Shown here piece after piece: positions 42,991 through 53,257 of a stretch of 64,000 nucleotides of DNA. Origin of the DNA: Paracoccus wurundjeri (lineage in GTDB: Bacteria; Pseudomonadota; Alphaproteobacteria; Rhodobacterales; Rhodobacteraceae); NCBI RefSeq assembly GCF_030678915.1, contig NZ_JAUUTZ010000002.1:248001-312000 (forward strand). The letters run 5' to 3'. The notes beneath the pieces are model-generated. The model worked only from the letters and a program-made list of their open reading frames with translations. It did no database searches and was not told where the DNA came from. The position numbers and the translations under genes were made by a program. How positions within the stretch are numbered: position 1 is the first letter of the stretch; each line of letters begins with the position of its first letter.

Positions 42991-43148
42991 TCCGATAGGG
43001 CTGTCGGGTGGGCAGGATCGCGCCCGGGACTGCATGGCAAAACGGGCAGGAAGGCCGCATGTCTGGCGCCATCCTTCTTGCTGCTGGTGCGGATGCCGAG
43101 CCTTCCCTGTCCGCCGGCCTGCTGCTCTGATTTATGGAAAGGAAGCGG

Positions 43149-44084
43149 ATGTCACGCGTCGTCATCACCGAGTTCATGGATGAAAGCGCCGTTCAGCGGC
43201 TGTCTGCGGTTGCTCCGACACGATACGAACCCGATCTGGTCGACCGTCGCGACGATCTGCTTGCGGCGGTGGCCGATGCCGAGGTGCTGGTGGTTCGCAA
43301 CCGCACCCGTGTTGACGCGGCGCTGCTGGAGGCCGGAAGCGGGCTTCGTGTCGTTGGGCGATTGGGGGTTGGGCTGGACAATATCGATCTGGATGCCTGC
43401 AAAGCCCGGGGCGTGCAGGTCTGGCCCGCGACCGGAGCGAATGATCTGGCGGTGGCGGAATATGTCATGACCACTGCCCTGATGCTGCTTCGGGGCGCTT
43501 ATCTGAGTTCGCATCAGGTGGCGGCGGGCGACTGGCCGCGACAGCGACTTATCGGCGGGGAGCTGTCGGGCCGCGTGATGGGGCTGCTTGGCTTCGGCGC
43601 CATCGCGCGTGAAGTCGCGGCAAGAGCCGGGGCGCTTGGCATGACGATCATCGCACATGATCCCCATCTCGATGCGTCCGATCCGGCATGGACCATGGCG
43701 GAACCCGTTTCTCTGGATGATCTTCTGGCGCGATCCGACGTGCTTAGCCTGCATGTTCCGCTGACATCGCAAACGCGGCATGTCATCAACGCCGAATCCC
43801 TGTCGGGGATGCGCGCCTCTGCGGTGTTGATCAATGCGGCCCGTGGCGGCGTGGTGGATGAGGATGCGCTGGCTGATGCGCTGAAGGCCGGTCGGCTCGC
43901 CGGCGCCGCGCTGGATGTCTTTGAGGCAGAGCCGCTGACGGCCGAGGCAGGGGCACGGTTTGCCGGGCTTCCGAATGTCATCCTCACGCCGCATATCGCC
44001 GGGGTTACCGAGGAATCGAATATCCGCGTCAGCAGTCTGATCGCGGACAAGGTACTGGATTATCTGAAGGAAAAGGTTTCGTAG
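43149..44084 (+). CDS. slcC: D-isomer-type 2-hydroxyacid dehydrogenase, (S)-sulfolactate dehydrogenase-like (SlcC)
   Basis: A 311-residue NAD-dependent 2-hydroxyacid dehydrogenase. Nucleotide fold GLLGFGAIAREVAARA (about residues 145-160); catalytic Arg232 (INAARGG), Glu261 and His282 (TPHIAG) are present. The ATG at 43149 follows GGAAAGGAAGCGG. In known sulfolactate degraders SlcC oxidises (S)-sulfolactate to sulfopyruvate. The next gene is the ComC type, which reduces sulfopyruvate to the (R) form used by SuyAB. The gene order suyA-suyB-slcC-comC supports this role; from sequence alone it could be another hydroxyacid dehydrogenase. Confidence 0.82.
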   Translation: MSRVVITEFMDESAVQRLSAVAPTRYEPDLVDRRDDLLAAVADAEVLVVRNRTRVDAALLEAGSGLRVVGRLGVGLDNIDLDACKARGVQVWPATGANDLAVAEYVMTTALMLLRGAYLSSHQVAAGDWPRQRLIGGELSGRVMGLLGFGAIAREVAARAGALGMTIIAHDPHLDASDPAWTMAEPVSLDDLLARSDVLSLHVPLTSQTRHVINAESLSGMRASAVLINAARGGVVDEDALADALKAGRLAGAALDVFEAEPLTAEAGARFAGLPNVILTPHIAGVTEESNIRVSSLIADKVLDYLKEKVS

Positions 44085-45125
44085 ATGCCGCGTCTTACCC
44101 TGCCGCAAACCCATCGGCTTGTCACCGAAACCCTGATGCGCTGCCGGACTTCGGGGCCGAATGCCGAAGCCGTGGCCGACGCGCTTGTCGCCGCCGAAGA
44201 AGTCGGCCAGGCCGGTCACGGACTGCGGCGCGTACCCTCTTATGCCGCGCAGGCGCTGAGCGGCAAGGTTGACGGACATGCAACCCCTGTCACCCGGCAG
44301 GGACGGCCGGGCCTGCTGACCGTGGATGCCTGTCACGGCTTCGCCTATCCGGCAATCGATCTGGCAGTGAACTGGCTGACCACCGCTGCGCCGCAACAGG
44401 GCATTGCCGTCGCCGGTATTACCCGTTCGCATCATTGCGGGGTTGCGGGTGTTACGGTGGAGCGTCTCGCCGATGCCGGGCTTGTCGGAATCATGTTCGC
44501 GAATTCCCCGGCCGCGATGGCGCCCTGGGGCGGGCGCAGGGCATTGTTCGGCACCAATCCGATCGCCTTCGCCGCGCCTCGTCCGGATGGGCATCCTGCC
44601 ATCGTGGTCGATGTATCGCTGTCGAAGGTGGCGCGGGGCAAGATCATGGCAGCCGAGCAGCGGGGCGATATGATCCCGGCAGGCTGGGCTCTTGACGCCG
44701 AAGGACAGGAGACCACCGACCCCAAGGACGCTTTGGCGGGAACCATGGTCCCGATGGGGGATGCCAAGGGCACGGCGCTTGCCCTCATGGTCGAGTTGCT
44801 GTCCGCAGGGCTGGTCGGGGCGCATTTCGGTTATGAAGCCTCGTCCTTCTTCAGTGCCGAGGGACCCGCCCCCGGAGTCGGGCAGATGATCCTTGCCATC
44901 GATCCGGCCGCCTTTGCCGGGCCGGGTGGGGATCAGGGTCAGGGTTCGGCTGCGGCGCTGGGCCGTATCGATGAACTGGCAAAAGCGATCGAGGCGGAAT
45001 CCGGCGCGCGCGTACCCGGCACCCGCCGGGCCGAACTGAAACGGCAGGCAGCGGCAGAAGGAATATCCGTCGATGACGCCCTGCTATCCGAAATAGAGGC
45101 GTTTGGGCGCCGTGATTCCGCGTAA
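44085..45125 (+). CDS. comC: Malate/L-lactate-dehydrogenase-family enzyme, (R)-sulfolactate dehydrogenase-like (ComC)
   Basis: A 346-residue enzyme of the Ldh_2 family, not related to classical lactate dehydrogenases. Active-site His116 lies in ITRSHHCGVAG, and His45 in GQAGHGLRRV; NPIAFAAPRPDGHP and VPMGDAKGTALALMVELLS are typical. It starts directly after the slcC stop. ComC was first described in coenzyme M synthesis and also acts in sulfolactate catabolism as the NADPH-linked half of a two-enzyme racemisation. It is convergent with the LacI gene, only 20 bases away. Confidence 0.83.
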   Translation: MPRLTLPQTHRLVTETLMRCRTSGPNAEAVADALVAAEEVGQAGHGLRRVPSYAAQALSGKVDGHATPVTRQGRPGLLTVDACHGFAYPAIDLAVNWLTTAAPQQGIAVAGITRSHHCGVAGVTVERLADAGLVGIMFANSPAAMAPWGGRRALFGTNPIAFAAPRPDGHPAIVVDVSLSKVARGKIMAAEQRGDMIPAGWALDAEGQETTDPKDALAGTMVPMGDAKGTALALMVELLSAGLVGAHFGYEASSFFSAEGPAPGVGQMILAIDPAAFAGPGGDQGQGSAAALGRIDELAKAIEAESGARVPGTRRAELKRQAAAEGISVDDALLSEIEAFGRRDSA

Positions 45126-45145
45126 GGCAAAAAGCCGGTACTGAA

Positions 45146-46195
45146 TCAGTCTTTCGCAGGTGGGGCGGTGGACTCGCGGATGATGAAGGAAAAATTCACC
45201 TGCTGATGTTTTATCGGCGTCTGTCCGGCAAGAAGATCGACCAGATAGCGTCCCGCGCGCACCCAGATCTCGTTGGTCGGGATCTGGATTGTGGTCAGGC
45301 TGGGAATCAGATGGCGGCTCCAGTCCAGATCGTCAAAGCCGACGACGGAAAGGTCGCGCGGCACGTCGCATCCCATACGGATCGCGGCAAGCATGACACC
45401 GTAGGCGATGACGTCATTGCCGCAGATGATCGCGGTCGGCCGGGATTCCCCTTGCAGCAAGGTTCTGGCGGCATCTCCGGCATCCGCCAGACTGTAATCG
45501 ACCTGCAGCAGCCAGTCCGGCCCCGGTGGGCATCCCTGCTGATCGAGGATCTCCATGATTCCCCTTAACCGGGCCTGGGCACGGTCGTTATTGCGCTGAT
45601 GCGCCGCTACTACCGCGATCTTCCTGTGGCCAAGCCCGGCGATATAGCGGGCAACCACGCGGCCCGCATCGTAGTTGTCCACGCCGACCGAGGGGTAGGG
45701 CTTGGCCGGTTCGCAAAGGCCGACATTCACGAATGGGATACCGTTGGTCTCAAGCAGACGGCGCAGGATCGCGTGGCGCTCGTCTCCGCGCAGGATCAGG
45801 GCGTCTATCCCCCGCGCCACGAGGTTCCGGGCCTGCTGCAACTCGACATCGATATCATATTCATTCGTCGCAAGAAGCAGAAGATAATCCTTCGTCGCCA
45901 GATAGCTTTGCAATGCCTGAAGTCCCTGGGCGAACATCGCGTTGTCCACGGTGGGAACGATGGCCCCGATCGTGCGCGTGCGTCGCGAGGATAAGGCCCG
46001 TGCCGAGGCATGCGGTATGTAACCGGTTTCATCTATCACGCGACTGATCTTATCGCGCAGATCCGCGCCAACCGATTCGGGTTTGTTCAGGAAGCGCGAT
46101 ACCGTGGCGGTAGAGACCCCGGCACGGCGTGCGATGTCCCGAATGCCTATGGAGCGCGCTTGCACAGCCGATTTCGCGGGATTTTCTTTTCTCAT
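45146..46195 (-). CDS. LacI-family repressor
   Basis: A 349-residue LacI-type regulator. The N-terminal HTH is IRDIARRAGVSTATVSRFLN (about residues 18-37), with the hinge helix region ARALSSRRTRTIGAIVP. The rest is a periplasmic-binding-like effector domain. It is divergent from the CUT1 sugar operon, and a perfect TGTAACCGGTTACA operator lies between, the usual LacI-family half-site pattern with a central CG. It should repress that operon in the absence of sugar. Confidence 0.93.
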   Translation of the reverse strand: MRKENPAKSAVQARSIGIRDIARRAGVSTATVSRFLNKPESVGADLRDKISRVIDETGYIPHASARALSSRRTRTIGAIVPTVDNAMFAQGLQALQSYLATKDYLLLLATNEYDIDVELQQARNLVARGIDALILRGDERHAILRRLLETNGIPFVNVGLCEPAKPYPSVGVDNYDAGRVVARYIAGLGHRKIAVVAAHQRNNDRAQARLRGIMEILDQQGCPPGPDWLLQVDYSLADAGDAARTLLQGESRPTAIICGNDVIAYGVMLAAIRMGCDVPRDLSVVGFDDLDWSRHLIPSLTTIQIPTNEIWVRAGRYLVDLLAGQTPIKHQQVNFSFIIRESTAPPAKD

Positions 46196-46299
46196 CTATA
46201 CCTCCAGGACCTTTCTACCCGGCATTTCGCAGACAAGACAACACTGATTGCCGCGATCTGGCCGGCGGGAATCGTTGACGCCTCAATTCACAGATGATA

Positions 46300-46313
46300 T
46301 GTAACCGGTTACA
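46300..46313. promoter_or_regulatory. LacI-type operator
   Basis: TGTAACCGGTTACA, a perfect 14-base palindrome with central CG, 47 to 34 bases before the binding-protein ATG and 105 bases from the lacI start. A 12/14 match (TGTAACCGGTTTCA) lies inside the lacI gene at 46018-46031, where it also encodes the conserved ETGY residues. Confidence 0.75.
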
Positions 46314-46346
46314 GGTTTCGAGAGAAGCAGGCAGGGAGGAGAATCG

Positions 46347-47642
46347 ATGTATATCACGCGCAGGGGGATCGCCTGTCTGACGGCGGCGCTGGCGACGGCC
46401 TGGGTGACTTCCGCCGCCGCCCAGGAATTCGACTGGAAGGCGCATTCGGGCGAGACGATCACATTTCTCGCCAACAGCAACCCATTGGGGCAATTGCTGA
46501 TCGATCATGCCGATGAATTCGAGGAATTGACCGGCATCACTCTTGAGGTCGACAGCTATCAGGAACAGCAAATGCGCCAGCGCCTGATGACGGTCATGAA
46601 CGCCCGCAGCGATGAGGTGGACGTCTTCATGACACTTCCCTCGCGCGAGGGGATGCAGTTCGCCTCGGCGGGCTGGTATGCGGATCTGACGCCGTATATT
46701 CAGGACAGCGTTTCGCCCGATTACGACGCAGACGGTTTCGGCAAGGCGCTTATGGACGCTGCGACCTTTGACGGGCAATTGACCGCGGTGCCGCTGAATA
46801 TCGAGGGGCCGCTGCTCTATTACAGGACGGATGTCTTCGAGGAATGCGGTCTCGATGCGCCTTCTTCGCTGGAAGGGCTTGCGGATACCGCTGCCAAGCT
46901 GAAGGAATGCACCGATCTTACGCCTTTCGCATCCCGCGGTCTTGCTCCGGCGGCACCTTATACTTTCTCGGCCTTCATGCATAACATGGGCGGCCAGTAT
47001 ATCATCGACGGCGAATCCGCGATGTGCTCGCCCGAGGCAAAACAGGCGCTGACTCTCTATTCCGATCTTCTGAAGAATTATGGGCCTCCGGGTGTGGTCA
47101 ATTACAGCTTCCAGCAACTGACCGCGCTGTATAGCGCCGGGCGTTCGGCGATGTCTTTCGAATCCTCGAATGAATTCGGCCTGATCATGGAAAGCGGCGA
47201 CCGGCTGGAAGATACCGCCATCGTTCCGTTGCCCGAGGGTCCGGGCGGATCGCATCCCACGGTGATCGGCTGGGGGATGGCGATCTCGGCCAATTCGGCC
47301 AAGCCCGATGCCGCCTGGTATTTCCTGCAATGGGCGTCCAGCCCCGAAATGCAGGCCAAATTCGCGCTGGAAGGTATCGCCCCCCCGCGCGCAGCCGTCG
47401 CGGATTCCGCCGATTACAAGGCTTGGCTGGAAGAAAGCCCTGTGCGCCAGCAATGGCACGATGCGCTGGCCGTTCTGGCGGAAACCGGCACGTCGGAAAT
47501 CGGCTATCCGATCATCGCAAATCCGGAATCGCGGGAACATATCGGTCAGGCGATTGGCGATATGCTGCTTGGGACGGCCTCGGTCGATCAGGCCTGCGCC
47601 AAGGCGGATACGGCGTTGAACGAATTGATCGCCCGCGACTGA
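46347..47642 (+). CDS. CUT1 ABC importer binding protein (LacI-controlled operon)
   Basis: A 431-residue family 1 receptor. The signal peptide ends near residue 25 (WVTSAAA, then QEF). Segments ITFLANSNPLGQLLIDHADE, VDVFMTLPSREGMQFAS and AAWYFLQWASSPEMQAKFAL are typical. The ATG at 46347 follows GGGAGGAGAATCG. It is the first gene of the operon and directly downstream of the operator. Two cysteine pairs in the mature protein may form disulfides. The sugar bound is not known; the operon enzymes suggest a polyol or a sugar acid. Confidence 0.92.
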   Translation: MYITRRGIACLTAALATAWVTSAAAQEFDWKAHSGETITFLANSNPLGQLLIDHADEFEELTGITLEVDSYQEQQMRQRLMTVMNARSDEVDVFMTLPSREGMQFASAGWYADLTPYIQDSVSPDYDADGFGKALMDAATFDGQLTAVPLNIEGPLLYYRTDVFEECGLDAPSSLEGLADTAAKLKECTDLTPFASRGLAPAAPYTFSAFMHNMGGQYIIDGESAMCSPEAKQALTLYSDLLKNYGPPGVVNYSFQQLTALYSAGRSAMSFESSNEFGLIMESGDRLEDTAIVPLPEGPGGSHPTVIGWGMAISANSAKPDAAWYFLQWASSPEMQAKFALEGIAPPRAAVADSADYKAWLEESPVRQQWHDALAVLAETGTSEIGYPIIANPESREHIGQAIGDMLLGTASVDQACAKADTALNELIARD

Positions 47643-47663
47643 ACGACCTGTGAATGCAGATGC

Positions 47664-47685
47664 GACCGGCGGGGTGCCGCCGGTC
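47664..47685 (+). other. Intercistronic hairpin after the LacI-operon binding-protein gene
   Basis: A perfect 9-base-pair stem (47664-47672 with 47677-47685) and 4-base loop begins 21 bases after the stop. There is no T-run. Same arrangement as after the other receptor genes. Confidence 0.6.
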
Positions 47686-47722
47686 GGTCCTGAGGCCATG
47701 ACCGAATGAGGGGATCAGCTCC

Positions 47723-48460
47723 GTGTCATCGGAATCTTTCCAATTGCCATCGTCTTTCCGGGTTGCCGTGATCGGTGGAACCGGCGGTATCGGATCCGCC
47801 ATTACCAGCGAATTTCTTGATCTTGGTGTGAATGTCACCGCCACGGGCGCGACCGAGGCCGAACTGGCCCAATGCGCGCTGGCCGGTCACGACCGCCTGA
47901 CGCTTGCCGCAGTTGACGTGACGGACGCGTCGTCGGTGCAGGCATTCGCCGCGGGTTTCGACAGGCTGGATGCGTTGATCAACGCTGCGGGCATCCTGCG
48001 ACGCGACGCCGAATTCGATCTGGAGGTCTTCCAGCAGGTGATCGACGTTAACCTGACAGGCGTCATGCGCTGCTGCACCGCATTTCGGGGGGCGTTGGCC
48101 GCTGCTGGCGGAAGTATCGTCAATATCGCCTCGATGAACGCGTTCGCGGCCTTACCGCGGCTGCCCGCCTATTGCGCCTCGAAGGGCGGGGTGGTGATGC
48201 TGACCCGCGCGCTGGCCCATGCCTGGGCGGCTGATGGGATCCGCGTTAACGCCGTGGCGCCCGGCTATATCGAGACGCCGCTGAATGCCGAGGGCCGCAA
48301 GGATCGCGCCCATTACGACCGGATCGCCGGGCGAACCGCGTTCAAACGCTGGGGTCAGCCGGAAGAGGTCGCCGGAACCGTTGCCTATCTGTGCATGCCC
48401 GCCGCCCGCTATGTGACGGGCAGCGTGGCGGCGGTTGATGGCGGCTTTCTGGCGGGCTGA
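47723..48460 (+). CDS. SDR-family dehydrogenase
   Basis: A 245-residue short-chain dehydrogenase: cofactor motif VIGGTGGIGSAI near residue 15, NAAGIL, catalytic Ser in NIASMN and the Tyr-x3-Lys pair in YCASKGG, then the C-terminal VTGSVAAVDGGF. It has a GTG start at 47723 after GAGGGGATC. It lies between the receptor and permease genes of the importer, an odd place for an enzyme, so it must act on the imported compound or its first product. Substrate unknown. Confidence 0.88.
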   Translation: MSSESFQLPSSFRVAVIGGTGGIGSAITSEFLDLGVNVTATGATEAELAQCALAGHDRLTLAAVDVTDASSVQAFAAGFDRLDALINAAGILRRDAEFDLEVFQQVIDVNLTGVMRCCTAFRGALAAAGGSIVNIASMNAFAALPRLPAYCASKGGVVMLTRALAHAWAADGIRVNAVAPGYIETPLNAEGRKDRAHYDRIAGRTAFKRWGQPEEVAGTVAYLCMPAARYVTGSVAAVDGGFLAG

Positions 48461-48471
48461 AGGGAGATGCC

Positions 48472-49341
48472 ATGAGGGTCGAACAAAATCATCGCGGACA
48501 GATGGCGGCGATGTCGATGCCGGCGCTGGTCTTTACCGTCGGCATGATCGCTTTTCCGTTCCTTTACACGATCTGGATGAGCTTTCAGACCTATTCCTCG
48601 ACCGGGCAGGTCACGGGGTGGGGCGGCGACAACTATCTGCGTATGGTCGTGGACGGGCAATTCTGGAACGGTATCTGGATTACCCTTTATCTTTACGTGC
48701 TGTCGCTGGTCATGCAGCTTGTGCTGGGCACCGGGCTTGCGCTTTTACTGTTCCGGGCCAAGCGGTTGCCCGGTATCGTCCGGTCTCTGTTCATCTCGCC
48801 CTTCATGATGCCGCCGGTGGTGGCGGGGATGATGTGGCTGGTAATCCTCGATCCGTCCCTTGGCGCGGCGAACTGGATCCTGACATCGCTGGGGCTGCCG
48901 CCATCGGCATGGCTTGCCTCGCCCGTGCTGGTGGTGCCGACGCTGGCGATGATCGATACATGGCAATGGACGCCCTATGTCGCATTGATCGTGCTGGGCG
49001 GGCTGCAATCCCTGCCGCCCTCGGTCTATGAGGCCGCCGAGATCGACGGCGCCTCGCGCAGGGCGGTGTTCTTCCGGATCACCCTGCCGCTGCTGTTGCC
49101 TACGCTGGTGACGGCGATGATCCTGCGCTCGGTCGATCTGCTGCGCTTCTTCGACCTGATCTACATCACCACGCAGGGCGGGCCGTCGAACCATTCGATG
49201 ACGCTGAACATCTATGGTTTCCGCGTCGGTTTCGAGTTCTTCCAGCTAGGCTATGCCGGCGCATTGATGGTCACCCTGTCGGTTCTTGTTCTGGGCGCGG
49301 TGATGGCCTTCAACCGCCTGCGCGCCGTGGTGGAGTGGTAA
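48472..49341 (+). CDS. CUT1 ABC importer permease (MalF-like)
   Basis: A 289-residue permease with six membrane segments and EAA loop VYEAAEIDGASRRAVFFRI followed by TLPLLLP. The start at 48472 follows AGGGAGATGCC. A longer frame in another phase (48435-49031) is a shadow. The C-terminus ends one base before the next permease start. Confidence 0.93.
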   Translation: MRVEQNHRGQMAAMSMPALVFTVGMIAFPFLYTIWMSFQTYSSTGQVTGWGGDNYLRMVVDGQFWNGIWITLYLYVLSLVMQLVLGTGLALLLFRAKRLPGIVRSLFISPFMMPPVVAGMMWLVILDPSLGAANWILTSLGLPPSAWLASPVLVVPTLAMIDTWQWTPYVALIVLGGLQSLPPSVYEAAEIDGASRRAVFFRITLPLLLPTLVTAMILRSVDLLRFFDLIYITTQGGPSNHSMTLNIYGFRVGFEFFQLGYAGALMVTLSVLVLGAVMAFNRLRAVVEW

Positions 49342-49342
49342 T

Positions 49343-50170
49343 ATGGCGATGAAACCTTCGGATTCCCGCTGGCTCGACTGGATCAATGTGGTTTTGCTGG
49401 TGCTGGCCGGCATGATCGTGATGACGCCGACTGCCTGGATGATCCTGTCATCGTTCAAGCCGTCCTATGAAGTCATCGCCTTTCCGCCAAAGCTGATCTT
49501 CACTCCGGTGATCGAGAACTATGTGACGCTAAGCAAGCAGACGCCGTTCCTCAGCTATGGGATCAACTCTCTGATCGTCACCGTCGGCTCGACACTGTTC
49601 GGTCTGCTGCTGGGTGCGCCTGCGGCCTTCGTCGCGTCATGGACGCGGATCACATGGCCGGCCGTGGTTGCCCTGATGGCGCGGATGGCGCCGGGCACGC
49701 TGTTCCTGTTGCCGTGGTATGTGATGTTCCGGCAGGTGGACATGATCGGCAGCTATTGGGCCTTGATCCTGACCCATGCGGTCATCACCCTGCCGATCGT
49801 GATCTGGGTTCTGCTGCCCTATTTCGACAATATTCCACGCTCGATCTTCGAGGCGGCGCAGGTCGATGGCTGTTCGCCTTTCCGCATTTTCCGGCGGATC
49901 GCCCTTCCACTGGTGTCGTCGGGGCTGGCCGTATCGGCGATTCTGGCCTTTGTCTTTTCGTGGAATTTCTTTCTGTTTTCGCTGGTGCTCAGCAACTCGC
50001 AGACAAAAACGCTGATCGCGGCCTCGTTCAATTTCATCGGCGAGGGCTCGACCAATTGGGGTGGTCTGATGGCCGCGGCGACGATCATCGCGCTGCCGCC
50101 GCTGATTCTGGCGGCTATCGTGCAGCGATGGCTGATTTCGGGCCTGACCCTGGGGGCGGTGAAAGGATGA
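49343..50170 (+). CDS. CUT1 ABC importer permease (MalG-like)
   Basis: A 275-residue permease with six membrane segments; the EAA loop is FEAAQVDGCSPFRIFRRI followed by ALPLV. The C-terminus ISGLTLGAVKG is the usual MalG-type end. It overlaps the following dehydrogenase gene by four bases (ATGA). Confidence 0.93.
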   Translation: MAMKPSDSRWLDWINVVLLVLAGMIVMTPTAWMILSSFKPSYEVIAFPPKLIFTPVIENYVTLSKQTPFLSYGINSLIVTVGSTLFGLLLGAPAAFVASWTRITWPAVVALMARMAPGTLFLLPWYVMFRQVDMIGSYWALILTHAVITLPIVIWVLLPYFDNIPRSIFEAAQVDGCSPFRIFRRIALPLVSSGLAVSAILAFVFSWNFFLFSLVLSNSQTKTLIAASFNFIGEGSTNWGGLMAAATIIALPPLILAAIVQRWLISGLTLGAVKG

Positions 50171-51170
50171 CCATGATACCGAACGAAAAGACAATGCAGG
50201 CCGCCGATTTTCTGGGTGAAGACCGGATCGAGATCGTCTCGCGCCCGTTGCCGGAACCCGCTGAAGGTGAAGTTCTGCTGCGGGTCGCGGCGAATGCCCT
50301 TTGCGGCTCGGATCTGAAATTGTGGCATGCGGGTGCGCAGCACATTGCCGGGCACGAGATCGCGGGATGGGTTCAGCAACCGGGGCATCCGCTGAACGGG
50401 CAGCTTTGCGCCGTCTATATTCCGCTGCATTGCGGTGAATGCGCGGTCTGTCTGCGGGGCGATACGCAAAGCTGCATCACCGTCTCGTCGCTGATCGGCT
50501 GGAACCGGGATGGCGGCTATGCGCAATATCTGACTGTGCCGGAAAACTGCCTTCTGCCGGTGCCGGGTGATATAGATGCCGCGCTGGCCCCGCTGTTGCT
50601 GGATACGATCGGTACATCCGCCCATGCCCTGCGCGAGGCATCGCGCCATCTTGCCACCGACGCGCCCTCGGTTCTGGTGACGGGGGCGGGGCCGGTCGGT
50701 CTGGGCGTGGTGCTGGCCGCTGCGGCGCTGGGGCATGCGCAGGTGGATGTGGCCGAGCCGAATCCCGCCCGTGCCGCGATTGCCCGGGAATTCGGCGCGA
50801 ATATCGTGCCGGTGGGCAGCCATGACCGCCGCTATGATCTGATCGTCGAATGTTCCGGCAATCATGCGGCGCGTGATCTGGCCATTCATCTGGTTCTGCC
50901 AAAAGGCGTCATCGTTCTTGTCGGCGAAAACGCGGCACCGTGGAGCGTTACCGAAGACAAGGTGTTCCGGCGCAAGGATTTCGCCCTGCTGCGGACATTC
51001 TATTTCCCCCGGGATGATTTCGCCGCGAATGTCGAATTGCTGCGCGCCAACCGCGAGAAATATGCCCGGCTGGTCGATGACGCATTTCCGATAGCGGAAC
51101 TGCCGCAGAAATTCGCGGATTTCGCGGAAGGCAAATCCATCAAACCCATTCTGTCTTTCATCGGAGAGCA

Positions 51171-51174
<4 letters not shown>
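50167..51174 (+). CDS. Zinc-dependent medium-chain dehydrogenase (polyol/idonate type)
   Basis: A 335-residue MDR enzyme. Catalytic zinc ligands Cys46 (ALCGSD) and His63-Glu64 (AGHEIAG); structural zinc cysteines Cys89, Cys92, Cys95 and Cys103 (HCGECAVC). Nucleotide-binding VTGAGPVGLGVVLAA. It starts at the ATG overlapping the permease stop. Relatives oxidise sorbitol, idonate, galactonate or threonine. A kinase and an aldolase downstream suggest it makes a ketose or keto-acid for phosphorylation. It sits between permease and ATPase genes. Confidence 0.9.
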
Positions 51175-52252
<1,078 letters not shown>

Positions 52253-52256
<4 letters not shown>

Positions 52257-53257
52257 ATGGAATGTGCCCGGATAAAGATGCGCCACGGCACGGCGGAACA
52301 TGCGGGGGCCATGCGTCTCTGCATCGCAGGGTTATGACCGCGCTTCCCCCGGGCTGGACCCGGAAAGACCCGGTTGTGATCTGCCTTGGCCTGACCGCGA
52401 TGGATCACGTCTGGATGGTCGAAAGCCTGCCTCATCAGGCAGGTAAGACCCGCGCCGGCGATTATGGTTCCGGTGGCGGCGGGATGGCCGCGACGGCCGC
52501 TGTCGCAGTTTCGCAGCTGGGCGGTCAGGCGCGGTTCTGGGGCCGGGCGGGCAAGGATGCGGCGGGGCTGGTCATGCGCCGGGAACTGGCACTGGAAGGG
52601 GTGGATGCCGAGCATTTGCGCCTGTTCCCCCACGCCCGGTCCTCGGTGTCCTGCGTGCTGGTCGATCCCGCCGGTGAGCGTCTGATCGTCAATTTCCGCG
52701 GCGCGGATCTGCCGGACGAGGCCGATTGGCTGCCGCTGGATCAGGTCGCCGGTGCCGGTGCCGTGCTGGCCGACCCGCGTTGGGTCGAAGGCGCCGCGAC
52801 CGTGTTTGCTGCGGCGCGCAAGGCAGGGGTGCCGACGGTTCTGGATGCGGATGTGGCCGAGGCCACCGTGTTCGAAAAACTGCTGCCGCTGACCGATCAC
52901 GCGATCTTTTCCGAACAGGCGCTGCATGCCTTTGCCGGTTCCGGAAACGGCTTGGAGCGTGTTGCCGAATACGGATGTGCGGTTTCGGCGGTTACGCGCG
53001 GCGGCGATGGCGTCGACTGGATCGAGAACGGCAACCATCACCACCGCCCGGCCTTCCCGGTCGAAGCTGTCGACACCAATGGCGCGGGCGATGTTTTTCA
53101 CGGCGCATGGGCAATGGCGGTCGCGGCTGGCGCGGATACAGGATCAGCCGCTGAATTCGCATCCGCAGCCGCCGCCCTGAAATGCACCCGCCGCAATGGC
53201 CGTGCCGGGATCCCCGATTTTACCGAGACCTTGGAACTATGGAGACCTACAGGATGA
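52253..53257 (+). CDS. PfkB-family sugar kinase
   Basis: A 334-residue ribokinase-fold kinase. N-terminal VICLGLTAMDHVWMVESLP, glycine-rich GSGGGGMAATAAVAVSQLGG, and the anion-hole/catalytic motif DTNGAGDVFHGAWAM are all present. The ATG overlapping the ATPase stop gives about 27 extra N-terminal residues; a later ATG (about 52334) would be closer to the family start, so the true start is uncertain. Followed by a LacD-type aldolase with ATGA overlap, it likely phosphorylates a ketose or keto-acid that the aldolase then splits. Confidence 0.9.

Noticed and set aside
43152..44825. 557-codon minus-strand open frame opposite slcC and comC
   Set aside because: Spans two well-supported plus-strand genes and shows no domain.
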